Positions 25,505 to 34,496 of a DNA stretch of 64,000 nucleotides are shown here, one piece after another. The notes under the pieces are model-generated. The model was not told the origin of the DNA. It was given only the letters and a program-made list of their open reading frames with translations, and did not search any database. Location: the NCBI RefSeq assembly GCF_000765145.1, contig NZ_JMGA01000029.1, positions 55,070 to 119,069 on the forward strand, in the 5' to 3' direction. Numbering within the stretch: the first letter of the stretch is position 1; each line of letters starts with the position of its first letter. This DNA is from Desulfosporosinus sp. HMP52 (GTDB lineage: Bacteria; Bacillota; Desulfitobacteriia; Desulfitobacteriales; Desulfitobacteriaceae). A program made the translations under genes and the position numbers.

Positions 25505-26520
25505 TGATAGCCTCCTTGTCCGATAACTTTATCCGCAAAATATATATATGCTTCTTCAAGAGAAATCCCTAATTTTTGCGCAACTTCCAGGTTAACCGTA
25601 AAACTTAATTTTTCTGCTGTTTCAACAGGGATAGACTTAGGAGAATACCCCATTATGATTTTGTGTACCATATGTGCGGTTTGAGCACCTTGATTGTAAT
25701 AAGACGTCCCGTAAGAAGCAATGCACCCTTTTTCTGCATCACTAGGGTAAACTCCAAATACCGGTACGCCCTTTATTAACCCATAACTTGCTATCGCCTT
25801 TGTATGGGTTTCCAAAAACAATCCCGGCATAATAAGGATAGCTTGGCTTGTCTTGCTAATTTCGTTAACGATTCTAGGAATATCTTGTTCTATTGAAATA
25901 TCATACATTTTATAACTAATATTTAACTCCCGAGCAGTCTGGGCAAGGCCCTGTTGAGAATCTTGAAATAAATTTGTACGCCTATCTCCTAGAACCGCAA
26001 CCTCTTCAACATGAGGTATTAACCGTTTAAGCAGATCAAGCCTTTTAGCAATAAGCTCATAATGATAGTTATTAAGTCCAGTAACATTTGTCCCCGGGAT
26101 TACCTCGCTTTCTACTAAACCAATTGCTATAGGTGAAAGTGCTCCCATGAAAATTATCGGCGGGGGATTGTTAAGCTTAGCTACCGTTTTTGACAGAGAT
26201 CGTGTCTCTCCCTCTCCAGAAGCAACTAGTACATCAAATTTCTGGGATACTAATTTCTCAGCAAGTTGATCCATTTCTGCGTAGTCATTTGGTGCCGTCA
26301 TTACCTCGTAAACAACATCTTTTCCCTCTTGATAATTTAAGTTACTGAGTTCGTCCCTAAGCCCCTCAAACTTCTCCAATCTATCCTCATTCTGAGATAG
26401 AACACCAATTCTAACAACTTTCTCTTCAGCAATTGATACTTTACTCATATAAAAACCCGCTCCGACCAAGTACAATATATAAATAAAATAAATAACACGT
26501 CCCATATTCCAAGGCCTCAT
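25501..26520 (-). CDS. TrpX-like substrate-binding protein of a three-gene sensor operon
   Basis: A 339-residue extracytoplasmic binding protein of the ABC_sub_bind (TrpX/YtrF-like) group. An N-terminal hydrophobic helix (about 8-24) is followed by two Rossmann lobes with the family blocks VRIGVLSQNEDRLEKFEGLRDEL, FDVLVASGEGETRSLSK and PIIFMGALSPIAIGLVES. No ABC permease or ATPase of this type is nearby; the only partner genes are the sensor kinase (4-bp overlap) and regulator. It is therefore more likely a ligand receptor for signalling than part of a transporter. The ligand is unknown; relatives bind amino acids or aromatic compounds. Confidence 0.85.
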   Translation of the reverse strand: MRPWNMGRVIYFIYILYLVGAGFYMSKVSIAEEKVVRIGVLSQNEDRLEKFEGLRDELSNLNYQEGKDVVYEVMTAPNDYAEMDQLAEKLVSQKFDVLVASGEGETRSLSKTVAKLNNPPPIIFMGALSPIAIGLVESEVIPGTNVTGLNNYHYELIAKRLDLLKRLIPHVEEVAVLGDRRTNLFQDSQQGLAQTARELNISYKMYDISIEQDIPRIVNEISKTSQAILIMPGLFLETHTKAIASYGLIKGVPVFGVYPSDAEKGCIASYGTSYYNQGAQTAHMVHKIIMGYSPKSIPVETAEKLSFTVNLEVAQKLGISLEEAYIYFADKVIGQGGYQ

Positions 26521-26841
26521 CTCAGTTTAAATATTATCTTTGATTAAACCTAATAGTTTAAATCTTCCTTCATTGTACCAGAGGTAGGAAAATATAGCAC
26601 CACAGACTTATATGTTAAATATTTCAATATTAATCAAAGAAACTTAACAAATTTCTTGAAATTATTCCTTATAAACAAAGAGATACACATGATATAGTGG
26701 ATTAAGAATGCATGACTTATCTTGCGATCTTAGGATAATTGACTTTTATTGAAATTCTAACCATTTTCAAAGAGACTGTTTCAAGTTTCTCCTATTAAGA
26801 AAATTCCTACCCATAAGTTTTACCTTATCCTTTTTAAAAAT

Positions 26842-26885
26842 GAAAAAAGAAGGAAAGTTTAAACGACTAACTTCCTTCTTTTTTC
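26842..26885 (-). terminator. second hairpin downstream of ABC operon 1
   Basis: An A/T-rich stem (GAAAAAAGAAGGAA / TTCCTTCTTTTTTC) follows the stronger hairpin at 26912-26949. The remainder of the gap, 26521-26841, should contain the promoter of the binding-protein operon, but I cannot fix it. Confidence 0.5.
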
Positions 26886-26911
26886 TCACTATACATTCCC
26901 GCATTGAAAGC

Positions 26912-26949
26912 AGCTCCCTTAGAGGCCCAATAAACACTCTAAGGGAGCT
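26912..26949 (-). terminator. terminator hairpin of BMP-type ABC operon 1
   Basis: A perfect 13-bp stem (AGCTCCCTTAGAG / CTCTAAGGGAGCT) lies 49 bp after the ATPase stop. The tail on the minus strand (GCTTTC) is a weak U-tract. Confidence 0.7.
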
Positions 26950-26997
26950 AACTTCAACCTGCTTCTTTCGTAAAAAATCCTAGTAGAACTGAGAGTC

Positions 26998-28506
26998 CTA
27001 GGCAATACCAGCCATCAGTAGACCCATAGTACGCTCATCGGCTTCCTCAACAGGCATCACCTTCATAATTTTACCTTCGTACAATACTGCAATGTTATCA
27101 CAAATACTAGTCAATTCCTCAAGATCCTCAGAAATCAACAAGATTCCAACACCATTGCTTCGAGCCTCTAAGAGTTTGCTGTGTAAGTATTCAGTTGCCC
27201 CAATATCCAACCCTCTTGTGGGATAAGCAGCTACTAAGGCAACTGGGTTCCGGGTTATTTCCCTAGCTAGTACTACCCGTTGGATATTACCTCCAGATAG
27301 TCTTGCTGTAGGGGTTTCTAAGTCCGGTGTTTTTATGCCGTATTTTTCCACTTGAGAAGAACTATGAGACATAATTTTTCGGTTTTGAAGTAGTGAATAC
27401 TTGGCAAAAGGCAACCGGTGATGATCCTTTAGAATAAGGTTTTCCCAAATGCTAAAGGACGGAATGGTGCCAACATGAATTCTATCCTCCGGGATATAGC
27501 CAAGACCTTGTTCTATGATTTCAGCTGGCGACATATTAGTGCTGTCTTTACCATTCAGAGAAATATTGCCTGAACTAAGTTTCCTTAAACCTGCAATCAC
27601 TTCTGCAAGCTCTTTTTGTCCATTTCCAGAGACTCCGGCTATTCCCAATATTTCGTTTTCTCTTATCTGAAGAGATACTCCTGCCAAAGCCTCAGATCCC
27701 TTATCTCCTTTTGCATGAACCTGCTGAAGCTCTAAGACAATCTTGCCCGGTGAATAGTTACCTTCTCTTCTACAGGGAGCCATTTCTCTCCCTACCATCA
27801 ACTTGGCTAACTCTTCTTGAGTGGTTTCTTGAGTTTTGACATTTGCGCATACTACCCCATCTCTCAATACAGTAACTCTGTCACTTATTGCCATAACCTC
27901 ATTAAGTTTATGACTTATCAAGATTATTGAGTTTCCCTGTTGAGCCATGTTCTTTAGCAGAAGGATCAATTCATTGGATTCTTGGGGTGTAAGTACCGCA
28001 GTGGGCTCATCAAGAATTAACAGGTTTGCTCCCCGGTAAAGTGCTTTAATAATCTCTACACGCTGTTGTTCCCCTACACTTAACTGCCAGACATAGGCTT
28101 CAGGATTAATTGCTAAACCATAAGTATCAGTAATCTCTTTAATTCTTTTGGCAGCTGTTTTTAAATCCACAAAGAATTTTTTAGATAACCCTAGAATTAC
28201 ATTTTCACATACGGTTAGAGTGGGAACCAACATAAAATGTTGATGCACCATGCCGATCCCCAGCTCGATAGCCTCACTTGGGGAATTAATCCTGACTTGT
28301 TTACCGTTAAGCAAAATCTCACCAGCGTCAGGTTGATAAAGACCGTAGAGGATATTCATCAGAGTGGTTTTCCCTGCTCCGTTTTCACCAAGAATGGCCA
28401 GTACCTCACCCGCTTCTAATTGGATATTGACCCTATTGTTACTTAGAACTCCAGGAAAACGCTTAGTGATTCCAGACATCTCTAATTGTTTAATCTTTTC
28501 AACCAT
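26998..28506 (-). CDS. ABC transporter ATPase, BMP/nucleoside type (operon 1)
   Basis: A 502-residue double ATPase that powers import through the two permeases encoded upstream. The first half has Walker A GENGAGKTT, signature LSVGEQQR and Walker B LLILDEP. The second half has a degenerate Walker A (GVSGNGQKE), signature LSGGNIQR and a degenerate Walker B (ALVAAYPT), typical of the YufO/NupO and RbsA-like fused ATPases where one site is weak. It is the last gene of the operon, 12 bp after the lipoprotein gene. Confidence 0.92.
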   Translation of the reverse strand: MVEKIKQLEMSGITKRFPGVLSNNRVNIQLEAGEVLAILGENGAGKTTLMNILYGLYQPDAGEILLNGKQVRINSPSEAIELGIGMVHQHFMLVPTLTVCENVILGLSKKFFVDLKTAAKRIKEITDTYGLAINPEAYVWQLSVGEQQRVEIIKALYRGANLLILDEPTAVLTPQESNELILLLKNMAQQGNSIILISHKLNEVMAISDRVTVLRDGVVCANVKTQETTQEELAKLMVGREMAPCRREGNYSPGKIVLELQQVHAKGDKGSEALAGVSLQIRENEILGIAGVSGNGQKELAEVIAGLRKLSSGNISLNGKDSTNMSPAEIIEQGLGYIPEDRIHVGTIPSFSIWENLILKDHHRLPFAKYSLLQNRKIMSHSSSQVEKYGIKTPDLETPTARLSGGNIQRVVLAREITRNPVALVAAYPTRGLDIGATEYLHSKLLEARSNGVGILLISEDLEELTSICDNIAVLYEGKIMKVMPVEEADERTMGLLMAGIA

Positions 28507-28518
28507 TCAATTCACCCA

Positions 28519-29538
28519 TTATTTCTTAGGTAGTTCCACCTTTAGTTTTCCGCTAATGATCTCTTGTTTAGCCGTTTCTACAGCAGCTTTTACTTCAGCT
28601 GGAACTTTATCAGCTAATTTTTCGTTATACTTAAACTCAATAGTTCCATCAGCTAAGGTCAGTGTCAAGTGTTGTCCACCCAGTGTACCTTGCTTTCTCA
28701 GGTCAATTATTTTGTTCACTACCTTTTCCCAATGATAAACTTGAGAAGCTAATACGTGGTCAGGAGCAATACTGCTTTGATCCATGTCAGTCGAAAGCCA
28801 ATAGTTTCCTTTTGTTTCACCAATAGCTCTGACAGCTCCTACAGCTTGCTGTGAAGACCCGGTAATAATATCTGCACCGGCACTCATCTGAGTCTTGGCG
28901 AGATTGCCGGCTCCCACGATGTCATTGAACGAGCCTGTATAGGCTATTCGGGTTTGAACATCAGCTTTGCCCTTAGCAACTCCTTGCTGAACACCATAAT
29001 TATACTTAACAGCATCTCCAGACTCTACTGGCCCAACGATTCCTACAACTCCGGATTTAGTCATTTTTGCTGCTAATATTCCTAAGAGGTAGCCTCCTTC
29101 TTGCGCTTGGGGATCATAGGCAAAAATATTCGGTTGAGTCGCAAAACCGGTTCCATAAGCAAAGGTTGTTTTCGGGAAGTCCTTAGCTATATCGTTTAAA
29201 ACACTTTGGTACTGAGAACCATGAGCAAAAATAATTTCGTACCCCTGAGTTGCATACTGACGGATAGCTGCCCCTGCATCCACAGCATTACCGAGTTTTT
29301 CACTGATTGCAACTTCTACTTTGTCTTCACCCATACTTTTCTGTACAGCTTTTAAACCCTCCACCATAGATTGGCCCCAAGCCATATCATCAACAGTAGC
29401 CGGTAGTACAAGAGCAATACGGATTTTTTCTCCATCGGTTTTTTGGGGAGCTGTTTCAGCAGCTGGCTTGGCAGCACAACCTGTAAAGGCTAACATAGTA
29501 AGTGCAGCCAAAATAAGAGACAATACCTTCTTTTTCAA
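28519..29538 (-). CDS. BMP-family substrate-binding lipoprotein (operon 1)
   Basis: The binding protein of the importer, anchored by a lipidated cysteine: the leader MKKKVLSLILAALTMLAFTGC has the lipobox FTGC, and the Bmp domain follows (KIRIALVLPATVDDMAWGQS, YEIIFAHGSQY). BMP proteins characterised so far mostly bind purine nucleosides or related compounds; the ligand here is unknown. The start is TTG at 29538, six bases after GGAGGAG; an in-frame ATG at 29571 precedes that ribosome site. It lies between the permeases and the ATPase, unlike operon 2 where it comes first. Confidence 0.9.
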   Translation of the reverse strand: MKKKVLSLILAALTMLAFTGCAAKPAAETAPQKTDGEKIRIALVLPATVDDMAWGQSMVEGLKAVQKSMGEDKVEVAISEKLGNAVDAGAAIRQYATQGYEIIFAHGSQYQSVLNDIAKDFPKTTFAYGTGFATQPNIFAYDPQAQEGGYLLGILAAKMTKSGVVGIVGPVESGDAVKYNYGVQQGVAKGKADVQTRIAYTGSFNDIVGAGNLAKTQMSAGADIITGSSQQAVGAVRAIGETKGNYWLSTDMDQSSIAPDHVLASQVYHWEKVVNKIIDLRKQGTLGGQHLTLTLADGTIEFKYNEKLADKVPAEVKAAVETAKQEIISGKLKVELPKK

Positions 29539-29567
29539 TCGTTTCTCCTCCTTCAATTTTATTATGA

Positions 29568-30503
29568 TCAACCTCTGGTTCCGCGCTCGAAGGGCTTACC
29601 AAGTGCAGCAGGAGCCCAGACGCGTCCATAGGAGATTGCTAGGGCAATTATGGTTACCATATAAGGCAGAATAACTGCCAGCTCGTAGGGGAAATTGATT
29701 CCCAGAACTTGAACCATACTTTGGAAAGAATCAGCCATACTAAACAAAAGAGAACCAAGCAGAATACCCCAAGGGCTCCAGCGTCCAAAATATACAAGAG
29801 CTATGGCTATAAAACCTCTGCCTGCAGTAATATTGTCTGCATACATATTAGCTTGACCTATTGTTAAGAAGGCTCCAGCCAGCGCAGCCAGCATACCGCC
29901 AACTATCAAACACTGATATCTGATTTTTACGACACTCACGCCTAAAGTATCTGCAGCCTCCGGTTTATTGCCTACTGCACGAATGTTTAAGCCCCAACTC
30001 GTCTTATAGAGTACTATTCCAGACAATGGTACGAGGAGAAAAGCGGTATACACCAGGACATTATGATTAAAGAGAACTTGCCCAATCAGAGGTATATCAC
30101 TCAACATAGGGATTGCTATAGGCTTTAGTCCATCAATGGAAGTTACCCCTCCTACATAGAGACGAAAAAGCAAACCTGATAGCCCCCAGCCAAACATATA
30201 CAACCCAATTCCACTTATTCCTTGTTCAGCCTTAAAAGTAACGCTGACAAAGGCCATTATTAATCCCATCAGTGCGCCAATGGCTAAACTTACGATGATT
30301 CCGAGTAGAGGACTGCCTTGTTGGAGCGTCGCAAAAAAACCTGCGAAAGCTCCCATCATCATAATACCTTCCACCCCGAGATTATAAACTCCCGACCGTT
30401 GAACAAACATTTCACCTAGGGCTGCTAAAAGAAAAGGGGTTGCCAAGCGGACTCCGGTGGCTAGTATAATTATAAAAATATCAATACTCATGAATCCTTC
30501 CAT
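29568..30503 (-). CDS. ABC permease, YufQ/NupQ-like (operon 1)
   Basis: A 311-residue membrane subunit with about eight to nine hydrophobic segments and the BPD_transp_2 signature (FVQRSGVYNLGVEGIMMMGA). It is the smaller of two permeases. The ATG at 30503 has GGGAGGTGGG upstream and overlaps the end of the first permease by 16 bp, so the pair is coupled. Confidence 0.9.
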   Translation of the reverse strand: MEGFMSIDIFIIILATGVRLATPFLLAALGEMFVQRSGVYNLGVEGIMMMGAFAGFFATLQQGSPLLGIIVSLAIGALMGLIMAFVSVTFKAEQGISGIGLYMFGWGLSGLLFRLYVGGVTSIDGLKPIAIPMLSDIPLIGQVLFNHNVLVYTAFLLVPLSGIVLYKTSWGLNIRAVGNKPEAADTLGVSVVKIRYQCLIVGGMLAALAGAFLTIGQANMYADNITAGRGFIAIALVYFGRWSPWGILLGSLLFSMADSFQSMVQVLGINFPYELAVILPYMVTIIALAISYGRVWAPAALGKPFERGTRG

Positions 30504-31681
30504 TTACTTCCCACCTCCCCTATCCACTTTTGTCCCAAAAGTTTAGCTTTAAATTTAACGATAGAATCTGGGTTTCTCAAGAAGTAATCACTCGAAACAA
30601 CAAACAAGACAACCAATCCTTGAATGACCATAATCATAGCGGCAGGAATATTGACAGCCCTTTGCATCATATCCGCGCCTACAAGCAAAGCCCCAAACAA
30701 TATCGAAGCTGGGATAGTACCTAATGGGTGCAGGCGACCGAAAAGTGCAGCAACAATTCCGCTAAATCCATACCCTGCAGAGAGACCTTCTAGAGAACGA
30801 TGATGTACACCTGTTACTTCTACAACTCCGGCAAGGCCTGCCATTCCTCCAGCCATGGCCATAGCCAAAACTAAGTACCATTCTACTTTTATGCCAGCAT
30901 ACCTGGCAGCTTCAGCTCCAGCGCCAACCGCACGCAATCGATATCCACGGCTTGTTTTCCACAAAAAAACATATACAAGCACCGCCAAAACTAGGGCGAA
31001 AATAAGTCCAGTATGAATTCTAGTTCCCGGTACAAGTCGGCTAAGCCAGATTTGCTCAGGAATTAATGCTGTCTGTGGTACACCTGTACCGTAGGAAACC
31101 TCTTTTGGATCAATCAATGGCCCCCTTATAAGAAACAGATATAACTGTAACGCAATTTGGTTAAGCATTACAGTACTTAGTATCTCATTGACAGATAGAC
31201 GAGCTTTAAGCCAACCGGCAATACCACCCCATATTGCACCACACGCTCCGCCTGCCACAAATACTACAGGGAGCAGAATCATTGCAGGTACATTAGACAA
31301 AGAAGTCCCGACCGCCGTTGCTCCAATGGCCCCTGCCAAAATTTGACCCTCAGCTCCAATATTGATAATCCCACTGCGAAAGGAAATCACAATACCTAAT
31401 CCCACTAATAGCAGCGGAACTGTCCTTACTAAAGTTTCAGTTATCCCAAATTTATCACCAAGCGGCCCTGAAAACATTACTCCATAGGCCTTTATAGGGT
31501 CTGACTTAGCTAAGATAAGAAATAAGGCACCTACTAAGAGTGCTCCAAATAAGGCTAATAGTAGGACAACAATTTGTTTAAAGACCCCATTGTGTTTTGA
31601 ACTCAACGATATGCAACTCCATCCTGTCAGGAAATTGTAAGGCTCTTTTAAATTTACTACCCTTCGTTTAGCGATGACCAT
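30488..31681 (-). CDS. ABC permease, YufP/NupP-like (operon 1)
   Basis: A 397-residue membrane subunit with the BPD_transp_2 core (IINIGAEGQILAGAI). It carries an unusual N-terminal extension of about 35 polar residues before the first membrane helix (VVLLLALFGALLVGALFLIL). The ATG at 31681 has GGAGGTGA 15 bases away, farther than normal, and no better in-frame start is visible, so the start is uncertain. It is the first gene of the operon, behind the promoter at 31871-31899 and a terminator-like hairpin. Confidence 0.88.
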   Translation of the reverse strand: MVIAKRRVVNLKEPYNFLTGWSCISLSSKHNGVFKQIVVLLLALFGALLVGALFLILAKSDPIKAYGVMFSGPLGDKFGITETLVRTVPLLLVGLGIVISFRSGIINIGAEGQILAGAIGATAVGTSLSNVPAMILLPVVFVAGGACGAIWGGIAGWLKARLSVNEILSTVMLNQIALQLYLFLIRGPLIDPKEVSYGTGVPQTALIPEQIWLSRLVPGTRIHTGLIFALVLAVLVYVFLWKTSRGYRLRAVGAGAEAARYAGIKVEWYLVLAMAMAGGMAGLAGVVEVTGVHHRSLEGLSAGYGFSGIVAALFGRLHPLGTIPASILFGALLVGADMMQRAVNIPAAMIMVIQGLVVLFVVSSDYFLRNPDSIVKFKAKLLGQKWIGEVGSKWKDS

Positions 31682-31818
31682 CTAATGAGAACAAATTCAC
31701 CTCCACCTGCAAAGAACTAGTCAGAGAGATGAATATTGAAGTTTACCATCTACTCGGACTAAAATACTCATCAACTATGGTACACCCCAATAACATAAGG
31801 AATTCTGATAGAACCAAA

Positions 31819-31854
31819 AAAAGCTTCATAGAGATAAACCTCTATGGAGCTTTT
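31819..31854 (-). terminator. leader hairpin-terminator of ABC operon 1
   Basis: The 15-bp stem (minus strand AAAAGCTCCATAGAG / CTCTATGAAGCTTTT, one mismatch) runs into a T7 tail. It lies about 10 bases after the predicted transcription start and about 140 bp before the first permease gene. It matches the leader hairpin of ABC operon 2 in sequence and place. Confidence 0.7.
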
Positions 31855-31870
31855 ATTCTAATGATTACCA

Positions 31871-31899
31871 ATTATATTATTTACTTAACAAAATTGCAA
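31871..31899 (-). promoter_or_regulatory. sigma-A promoter of ABC operon 1
   Basis: TTGCAA, 17-bp spacer, TATAAT on the minus strand. Transcription should start near 31864. Confidence 0.75.
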
Positions 31900-32005
31900 T
31901 AATTTCTTACTATGCCTAAATTTATCCTTACCCATTCAATCAAGGTAAATCATACAATATTATAAGTAATCTAAAATATATAAAATTTATGGACAATTTA
32001 GATTA

Positions 32006-32035
32006 TTGTTATTACATTTATGGGCTGTATATGAT
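32006..32035 (+). promoter_or_regulatory. promoter of CoA-transferase 2
   Basis: TTGTTA, 18-bp spacer, TATGAT with TG four bases upstream (TGTATATGAT). Start expected near 32042, inside the palindrome that follows. Confidence 0.55.
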
Positions 32036-32036
32036 A

Positions 32037-32079
32037 GAATTTACCTGAATGAATTATCATTCAGGTAAATTCCTTTTTT
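32037..32079 (+). promoter_or_regulatory. 16-bp-arm palindrome at the start of the CoA-transferase 2 transcript
   Basis: GAATTTACCTGAATGA (32037-32052) and TCATTCAGGTAAATTC (32057-32072) form a perfect inverted repeat, followed by CTTTTTTT. It abuts the -10, so it could act as an operator, as a terminator/attenuator, or both. It is 170 bp before the gene. The remaining parts of the 31682-32248 gap show no further element. Confidence 0.6.
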
Positions 32080-32248
32080 TGGTGTTATTAATTTGGAAGA
32101 ACGCTCTAACCTTCATGGACTAATTAAGATTGGAGGGGAAATCAGTTTTTGAATAGTCTTAATTTATAAAATGTTCATAATGAAATAGCAATAGTCTGGA
32201 GCTGCTCTCATTTTCTGTAATTTGTTGAAATGGTAGGTGAACTATTCA

Positions 32249-34474
32249 ATGAAAGAAAACTCGGGAATGATCTATGACGATGTTGAAAAGTGTGTCGATG
32301 AAGTTATTAACTACGTCGGCAAGGATATAACCTTTTCTATGACCCTAGCCTTAGGAAAGCCGGTACGCTTTATTAATGAACTATACAAGCGTGCCAAAAA
32401 AGACCCTGAGTTAAAACTCAAAATTATCACTGCTCTTTCTCTTGAGATTCCTAAGGGCAGTTCAGAACTTGAAAAGCGCTTAATGCAACCAATAATGGAC
32501 AAGGTTTTTGCAGGAGTCCCTGAGTTTGAGTATATGAAGGATTTTCGCGCTGGAACCTTGCCAAAAAATGTCGAAATATTCGAATTTTACTCTAAGGCTG
32601 GCAGCTACATAAATAATCCTGTTGCACAGCAACGTCATTTATCCTCTCATTATACACACGTGGTTCGAGATGCTTTAGCTCTTGGCACAAATGTTTTCGG
32701 GGAACTAATATCCTACAGAGAAATTAATGGTAAGACTATGTATTCTATGGCCTGTAACCCGGACATTTGCCTTGAAACTGTTCGTAAAATGAGGGAACTG
32801 CGAGCCAACGGTCATAAATTAGTGATCATTGGAGAAGCCAATAAAAAGCTGCCATTCATGTATGGCGATGCAGTTGTTGAGGCAGATGCCTATGATATTA
32901 TTCTTCAAGGTCCAAATTTCGATTATGAGCTTTTCTGCCCTCCCAAGGATTCTGTTGCCCTCAGTGATCATATGATTGGGATTAATGTCAGCCCTTTGAT
33001 CAAAGATGGCGGTACTATCCAGGTAGGAATTGGTGCTCTCGGGGATGCAATTGTTTCAGGACTTATTTTGCGTAACGAACATAATGCTATCTACCAAGAA
33101 ATCTTGGAGAAAGCTGGTATAAAAAGACGATATGAAAAGTTAATAGCTGACTGGGGTGATATCGGTACCTTTGAAAAGGGCCTCTATGGCTCGTCAGAGA
33201 TGTTTGTTGATGCCTTTATGCAAATGTACAAAAAAAGGATTTTAAAACGTAAAGTCTACGAAAGTATTCCCCTTATGAAACTTATCAATGAGGGCAAACT
33301 AGATCCCGATTCCATTCCTCTTGACATTATAGACCAACTCATTGAAATCAAGGCAATTCATAAGAAAATTAAAGCCAAAGACTTTGAGTTTCTTACAGAA
33401 TTCGGAATCCTTAAACAGGGCCTCACCTATGATCACTATACAATTATTGATGAGAACATCAAATATTCGGCAGATATGAATGAGGAAAAAAATCGATTAG
33501 AGATTCGAAAACTACTAGGCAAAAAACTGCTCAAAGGCACAGTAATTATGGGAGCCTTCTTTTTAGGACCTAAAGCCTTTTATAAAGACCTCAACAACAT
33601 GAGCGAAGAGGAAAGACAGCTCTTTGCAATGTCCGCTGTTGAAAAAGTCAACCAGCTTTATGGGGGAGAAGAACTTCGTACTCTACAACGTAAAGATGCA
33701 CGCTTTATAAATACTGGGATGGTGGCTAGTGTTTTTGGAGCAATTGCCTCTGATCAACTGGAAAATGGGCAAGTTGTTAGCGGAATTGGCGGGCAGTACA
33801 ATTTTGTAGCAATGGGTCACGTCTTACCAAAAGCGCGGGTCATAATTATGATAAAAAGCACAAAAGGATCTGGCAAAAACCTTAAGTCAAATATTGTCTT
33901 TAATTATGGCCATTGTTCAATACCCAAACATATGAGAGATATCGTAGTTACAGAGTATGGGATCGCTGACCTTCGCAGTAAGCCAGAAAGCGAAGTTATT
34001 GCTGAAATGATTAACATAGCTGATTCAAGATTTCAGAACAAGTTACTTGAAAAAGCAAAGAAGGCGGGAAAACTCCCCCATGATTATGAAATACCTGCAG
34101 AATACAGAAATAATACTCCGCAAAAAATACAAGCTTTGCTAAAACCTTATCAAGCTCAAGGCCTCTTTCCTCAGTTCCCATTTGGCACGGAGTTATCGGC
34201 CCTTGATATCAAGCTAGCGGGAGCGATGAAAGGCATGAAGGCACTAGCAAAAGGTAATATATTTAAATTGGTTAAGGGAATCCTTAAGGAATTGCTTAAA
34301 CCCATTCCTAATTCAGCTCAACCCTACATTGATAGAATGAATCTAGCCCGCCCTGTTTCCATCAGCGAAAGATTCATGAGAAAAATGGTCGTCTTTGCCC
34401 TAAGAAATGCTAATGTACTTCAATCTTCTGAACAGCATCCCGTTTCAATGTCGAACCGGGTAGAAGCAAAATAG
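32249..34474 (+). CDS. long acetyl-CoA hydrolase/CoA-transferase family protein, copy 2
   Basis: A 741-residue paralogue of the protein at 17356, alike along its full length including the extra central block and the basic C-terminal tail. The putative catalytic glutamate (GSSEMFVDA), GIGGQYNF and TEYGIADLR are all conserved. The ATG at 32249 has TAGGTG upstream; a GTG at 32237 overlaps that site and is rejected. It lies alone on the plus strand between two minus-strand nucleoside-type ABC operons. With both copies keeping the catalytic residues, they may differ in expression or acyl substrate; which acyl-CoA is used cannot be read from sequence. Confidence 0.82.
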   Translation: MKENSGMIYDDVEKCVDEVINYVGKDITFSMTLALGKPVRFINELYKRAKKDPELKLKIITALSLEIPKGSSELEKRLMQPIMDKVFAGVPEFEYMKDFRAGTLPKNVEIFEFYSKAGSYINNPVAQQRHLSSHYTHVVRDALALGTNVFGELISYREINGKTMYSMACNPDICLETVRKMRELRANGHKLVIIGEANKKLPFMYGDAVVEADAYDIILQGPNFDYELFCPPKDSVALSDHMIGINVSPLIKDGGTIQVGIGALGDAIVSGLILRNEHNAIYQEILEKAGIKRRYEKLIADWGDIGTFEKGLYGSSEMFVDAFMQMYKKRILKRKVYESIPLMKLINEGKLDPDSIPLDIIDQLIEIKAIHKKIKAKDFEFLTEFGILKQGLTYDHYTIIDENIKYSADMNEEKNRLEIRKLLGKKLLKGTVIMGAFFLGPKAFYKDLNNMSEEERQLFAMSAVEKVNQLYGGEELRTLQRKDARFINTGMVASVFGAIASDQLENGQVVSGIGGQYNFVAMGHVLPKARVIIMIKSTKGSGKNLKSNIVFNYGHCSIPKHMRDIVVTEYGIADLRSKPESEVIAEMINIADSRFQNKLLEKAKKAGKLPHDYEIPAEYRNNTPQKIQALLKPYQAQGLFPQFPFGTELSALDIKLAGAMKGMKALAKGNIFKLVKGILKELLKPIPNSAQPYIDRMNLARPVSISERFMRKMVVFALRNANVLQSSEQHPVSMSNRVEAK

Positions 34475-34496
34475 CCAAGATCCAAACAACAGCAAA

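Noticed and set aside
31682..31864. Purine-type riboswitch in front of the nucleoside-type ABC operon
   Set aside because: The two-loop three-way junction and its conserved core are not present; only a promoter and a hairpin-terminator are seen.
32037..32072. Fur-type box at the CoA-transferase 2 start
   Set aside because: The centre (TGAATGATAATTCATTCA) is loosely like a Fur box but the match is weak and the arms extend well beyond it; I keep it only as an unnamed palindrome.
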